A DNA stretch of 7,937 bases from a bacterium. GTDB lineage: Bacteria > Chloroflexota > Dormibacteria > UBA8260 > Bog-877. This document shows positions 6,865 to 7,937 of this stretch, piece after piece (the stretch's first letter is position 1; every line of letters begins with the position of its first letter). The notes beneath the pieces were generated by a model that worked only from the letters and a program-made list of their open reading frames with translations, made no database searches and was not told where the DNA came from. Location of the stretch: assembly GCA_021791345.1 (NCBI GenBank), contig JAJYWT010000241.1, positions 1 to 7,937 on the forward strand. Direction: 5' to 3'. The translations under genes and the position numbers were made by a program.

Positions 6865-7857
6865 CTATCCTCCCGTGGGTTCTCCCAGGAGCTCGGCGGC
6901 CACCTCGGCCCGGCACTCCGCCGGGGACCAGGCGAACCGTTCCAGCCAGAGTGCCCGCTTGTAGTACCGGTGCAGCGGGGCGTCCCAGGTGAACCCCATG
7001 CCGCCATGCACCTGGATCACCCGCTCGCAGGCGGCGACGGCGGTCTCGCAGGCGAGGGCCAGGGCCGAGGCGGCTGCCACATCCGCCTCCGGGGCGTCCT
7101 CGGCAATGCACCACGCGGCCCAGTACGCAGCCGACCGAGCCAGCTCCAGCTCCTGATAGGTGTCGGCCAGCTTGTGAGCCACCGCCTGGTAGGCGCCTAT
7201 CGGCCGTCCGAACTGCTCCCGGCTGCGGGCGTGGGCGACGCCCAGCTCCAGTACCGCCGCCCCCAGGCCCACCGCCTCCAGCGCCAGGCCGGCCCGGGCG
7301 CGTCGACGCATCAGCCGCTGGGCCCGCGCCGCGGCCGGCCCCTCCAGGAGTAGGGTCTCCGGCCCCTGGGCCAGATGGCCGGTCCGTCGCGAGGGGTCCA
7401 CGGTGGGGCCGATGGCTCCGGCCGCTGGGATGGCCACCAGCCTCTCGGCCCTCTCCGCGACCACCAAGTCGACCTGGGACAGGTTGGGCACCGGCCATCC
7501 CGGGCGCAGCTCCACTGACCATCGCCTGCGGCCGGCGGCCATCTCCGCCAGCTGCTCGTCCGGGAGGGCGGGAAGGGCCAGCCCCACCGTGGCCAGGTAG
7601 GGTCCGGGGTAGAGCGCCCGCCCAAACTCCTCTAGAAGGATTGCCTCCTCGAGGAAGCTGAGGCCCGCTCCACCGAGGCGCTCAGGGACGGACGCCCCCA
7701 GCCACCCGAGGCCAGCGATCTCCGCCCAGCCGCCCGCATCCCACCCCTCGTCGGTCTCGGCGAGCTCCGCCACCCGAGTCAGTGGGGATCTGGAGGCCAG
7801 GAAGGAGCGTGCCTGGGAGCGCAGCTCCTCCTGGGCCTCGTCCAGGGTGAAGTCCAT
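6865..7857 (-). CDS. Short acyl-CoA dehydrogenase-like subunit
   Basis: Acyl-CoA dehydrogenase family protein of 330 residues, against about 380-400 for ordinary members. The N-terminal helical domain is normal (MDFTLDEAQEELR; ERLGGAGLSFLEEAILLEEFGRAL near 59-82). The middle beta domain (about 90-175) is short and poorly conserved. The C-terminal helical domain has SREQFGRPIGAYQAV at 212-225 and HGGMGFTWDAPLH at 284-296. Asp292 stands where many members have the catalytic Glu of the GFxxE motif. The usual final GTSEIQR-type segment is absent; the protein ends after a helix at ECRAEVAAELL. Size and pattern recall small subunits of heteromeric dehydrogenases such as mycobacterial FadE28 (ChsE1). 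The ATG at 7857 overlaps the upstream dehydrogenase stop by one base, with GAGG eight bases before. It probably acts with that neighbour; it could instead be a low-activity or structural paralogue. Confidence 0.9.
   Translation of the reverse strand: MDFTLDEAQEELRSQARSFLASRSPLTRVAELAETDEGWDAGGWAEIAGLGWLGASVPERLGGAGLSFLEEAILLEEFGRALYPGPYLATVGLALPALPDEQLAEMAAGRRRWSVELRPGWPVPNLSQVDLVVAERAERLVAIPAAGAIGPTVDPSRRTGHLAQGPETLLLEGPAAARAQRLMRRRARAGLALEAVGLGAAVLELGVAHARSREQFGRPIGAYQAVAHKLADTYQELELARSAAYWAAWCIAEDAPEADVAAASALALACETAVAACERVIQVHGGMGFTWDAPLHRYYKRALWLERFAWSPAECRAEVAAELLGEPTGG
6868..6874 (-). promoter_or_regulatory. Ribosome binding site of the acyl-CoA ligase gene
   Basis: GGGAGGA on the - strand lies seven bases before the ATG at 6860 and overlaps the last codons of the dehydrogenase gene. 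It selects this start over the upstream in-frame ATG at 7007. Confidence 0.8.
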
Positions 7858-7937
7858 CAGCGCGACCTCGGCAGGCCCAGGACCCGCTCGGCCACGATGC
7901 TGCGCAGCACCTCGGACGTGCCCGCCTCGATGGTGTT
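7857..7937 (-). CDS. Acyl-CoA dehydrogenase, C-terminal end (partial)
   Basis: Only the last 26 codons and the TGA stop are in the window. The - strand frame reads NTIEAGTSEVLRSIVAERVL and then GLPRSR. This is the signature C-terminus of acyl-CoA dehydrogenases: the GTSE-x-x-R segment contacts FAD across the subunit interface, and AERVLGLPR is a common ending. The family usually has Gln at the position that is Leu here (GTSEIQR-type). The stop overlaps the ATG of the next, shorter dehydrogenase as TGATG, so the two are translationally coupled and probably form a heteromeric enzyme in which this is the subunit with the intact C-terminus. The rest of the gene, including its active site, lies beyond the right edge. 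Confidence 0.9.
   Translation of the reverse strand, partial: NTIEAGTSEVLRSIVAERVLGLPRSR

Noticed and set aside
6861..7007. 49-residue N-terminal extension of the ligase frame to an ATG at 7007
   Set aside because: It overlaps the conserved C-terminus of the dehydrogenase in another frame, and a good Shine-Dalgarno precedes the ATG at 6860.
766..7937. Possible frameshift or pseudogene in the short dehydrogenase because of its reduced length
   Set aside because: The frame is uninterrupted, both helical domains are in register and the ends overlap neighbouring genes cleanly; a genuine short family member is the simpler reading.
1..7937. Mobile elements, CRISPR arrays, tRNA or rRNA genes
   Set aside because: No transposase, integrase, regularly spaced direct repeats, or structural RNA signatures were seen; almost all sequence is accounted for by coding genes.

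Overview
The window is very GC-rich (by eye about two thirds G+C or more), densely coded and shows strong codon bias. The gene content (tandem acyl-CoA dehydrogenases, a PucR-family regulator, an HtdZ/Rv0130-like MaoC hydratase) points to a high-GC Gram-positive or related terrestrial lineage such as Actinomycetota. Chloroflexota or another high-GC phylum cannot be excluded from the sequence alone.

Layout: bases 1-706 (+ strand) hold two small integral membrane proteins that overlap by one base; the first probably begins outside the window. A 59-base gap (707-765) separates them from a convergent block that fills the rest of the window on the - strand. In transcription order, from right to left, that block is: the last 26 residues of an acyl-CoA dehydrogenase cut by the window edge (7857-7937); a short acyl-CoA dehydrogenase-like subunit (6865-7857); an AlkK-type fatty acyl-CoA ligase (5235-6860); a PucR-type regulator (3961-5238); a MaoC-fold hydratase (3482-3961); a FabG/HSD17B4-like SDR (2733-3485); a second SDR (1951-about 2679); and a thiolase (766-1929). 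Most junctions are TGATG or ATGA/GTGA overlaps or gaps of a few bases, so this looks like one polycistronic operon whose promoter lies beyond the right edge.

Together the genes supply a whole beta-oxidation turn. The ligase activates a carboxylic acid to its CoA thioester, the dehydrogenase pair desaturates it, the MaoC protein hydrates it, an SDR oxidises the 3-hydroxyacyl-CoA, and the thiolase cleaves it. Using MaoC plus SDR in place of crotonase plus 3-hydroxyacyl-CoA dehydrogenase (FadB) implies the (3R) route, as in peroxisomal MFE2. The regulator encoded mid-operon is the natural candidate for substrate-responsive control. The substrate (fatty acid, sterol side chain, branched or aromatic acid) cannot be read from the sequence.

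I found no mobile element, CRISPR array, tRNA or rRNA. The points most worth a second look are the split acyl-CoA dehydrogenase pair with an altered catalytic position, the missing conventional start of the second SDR, and the PucR gene wedged inside the operon.
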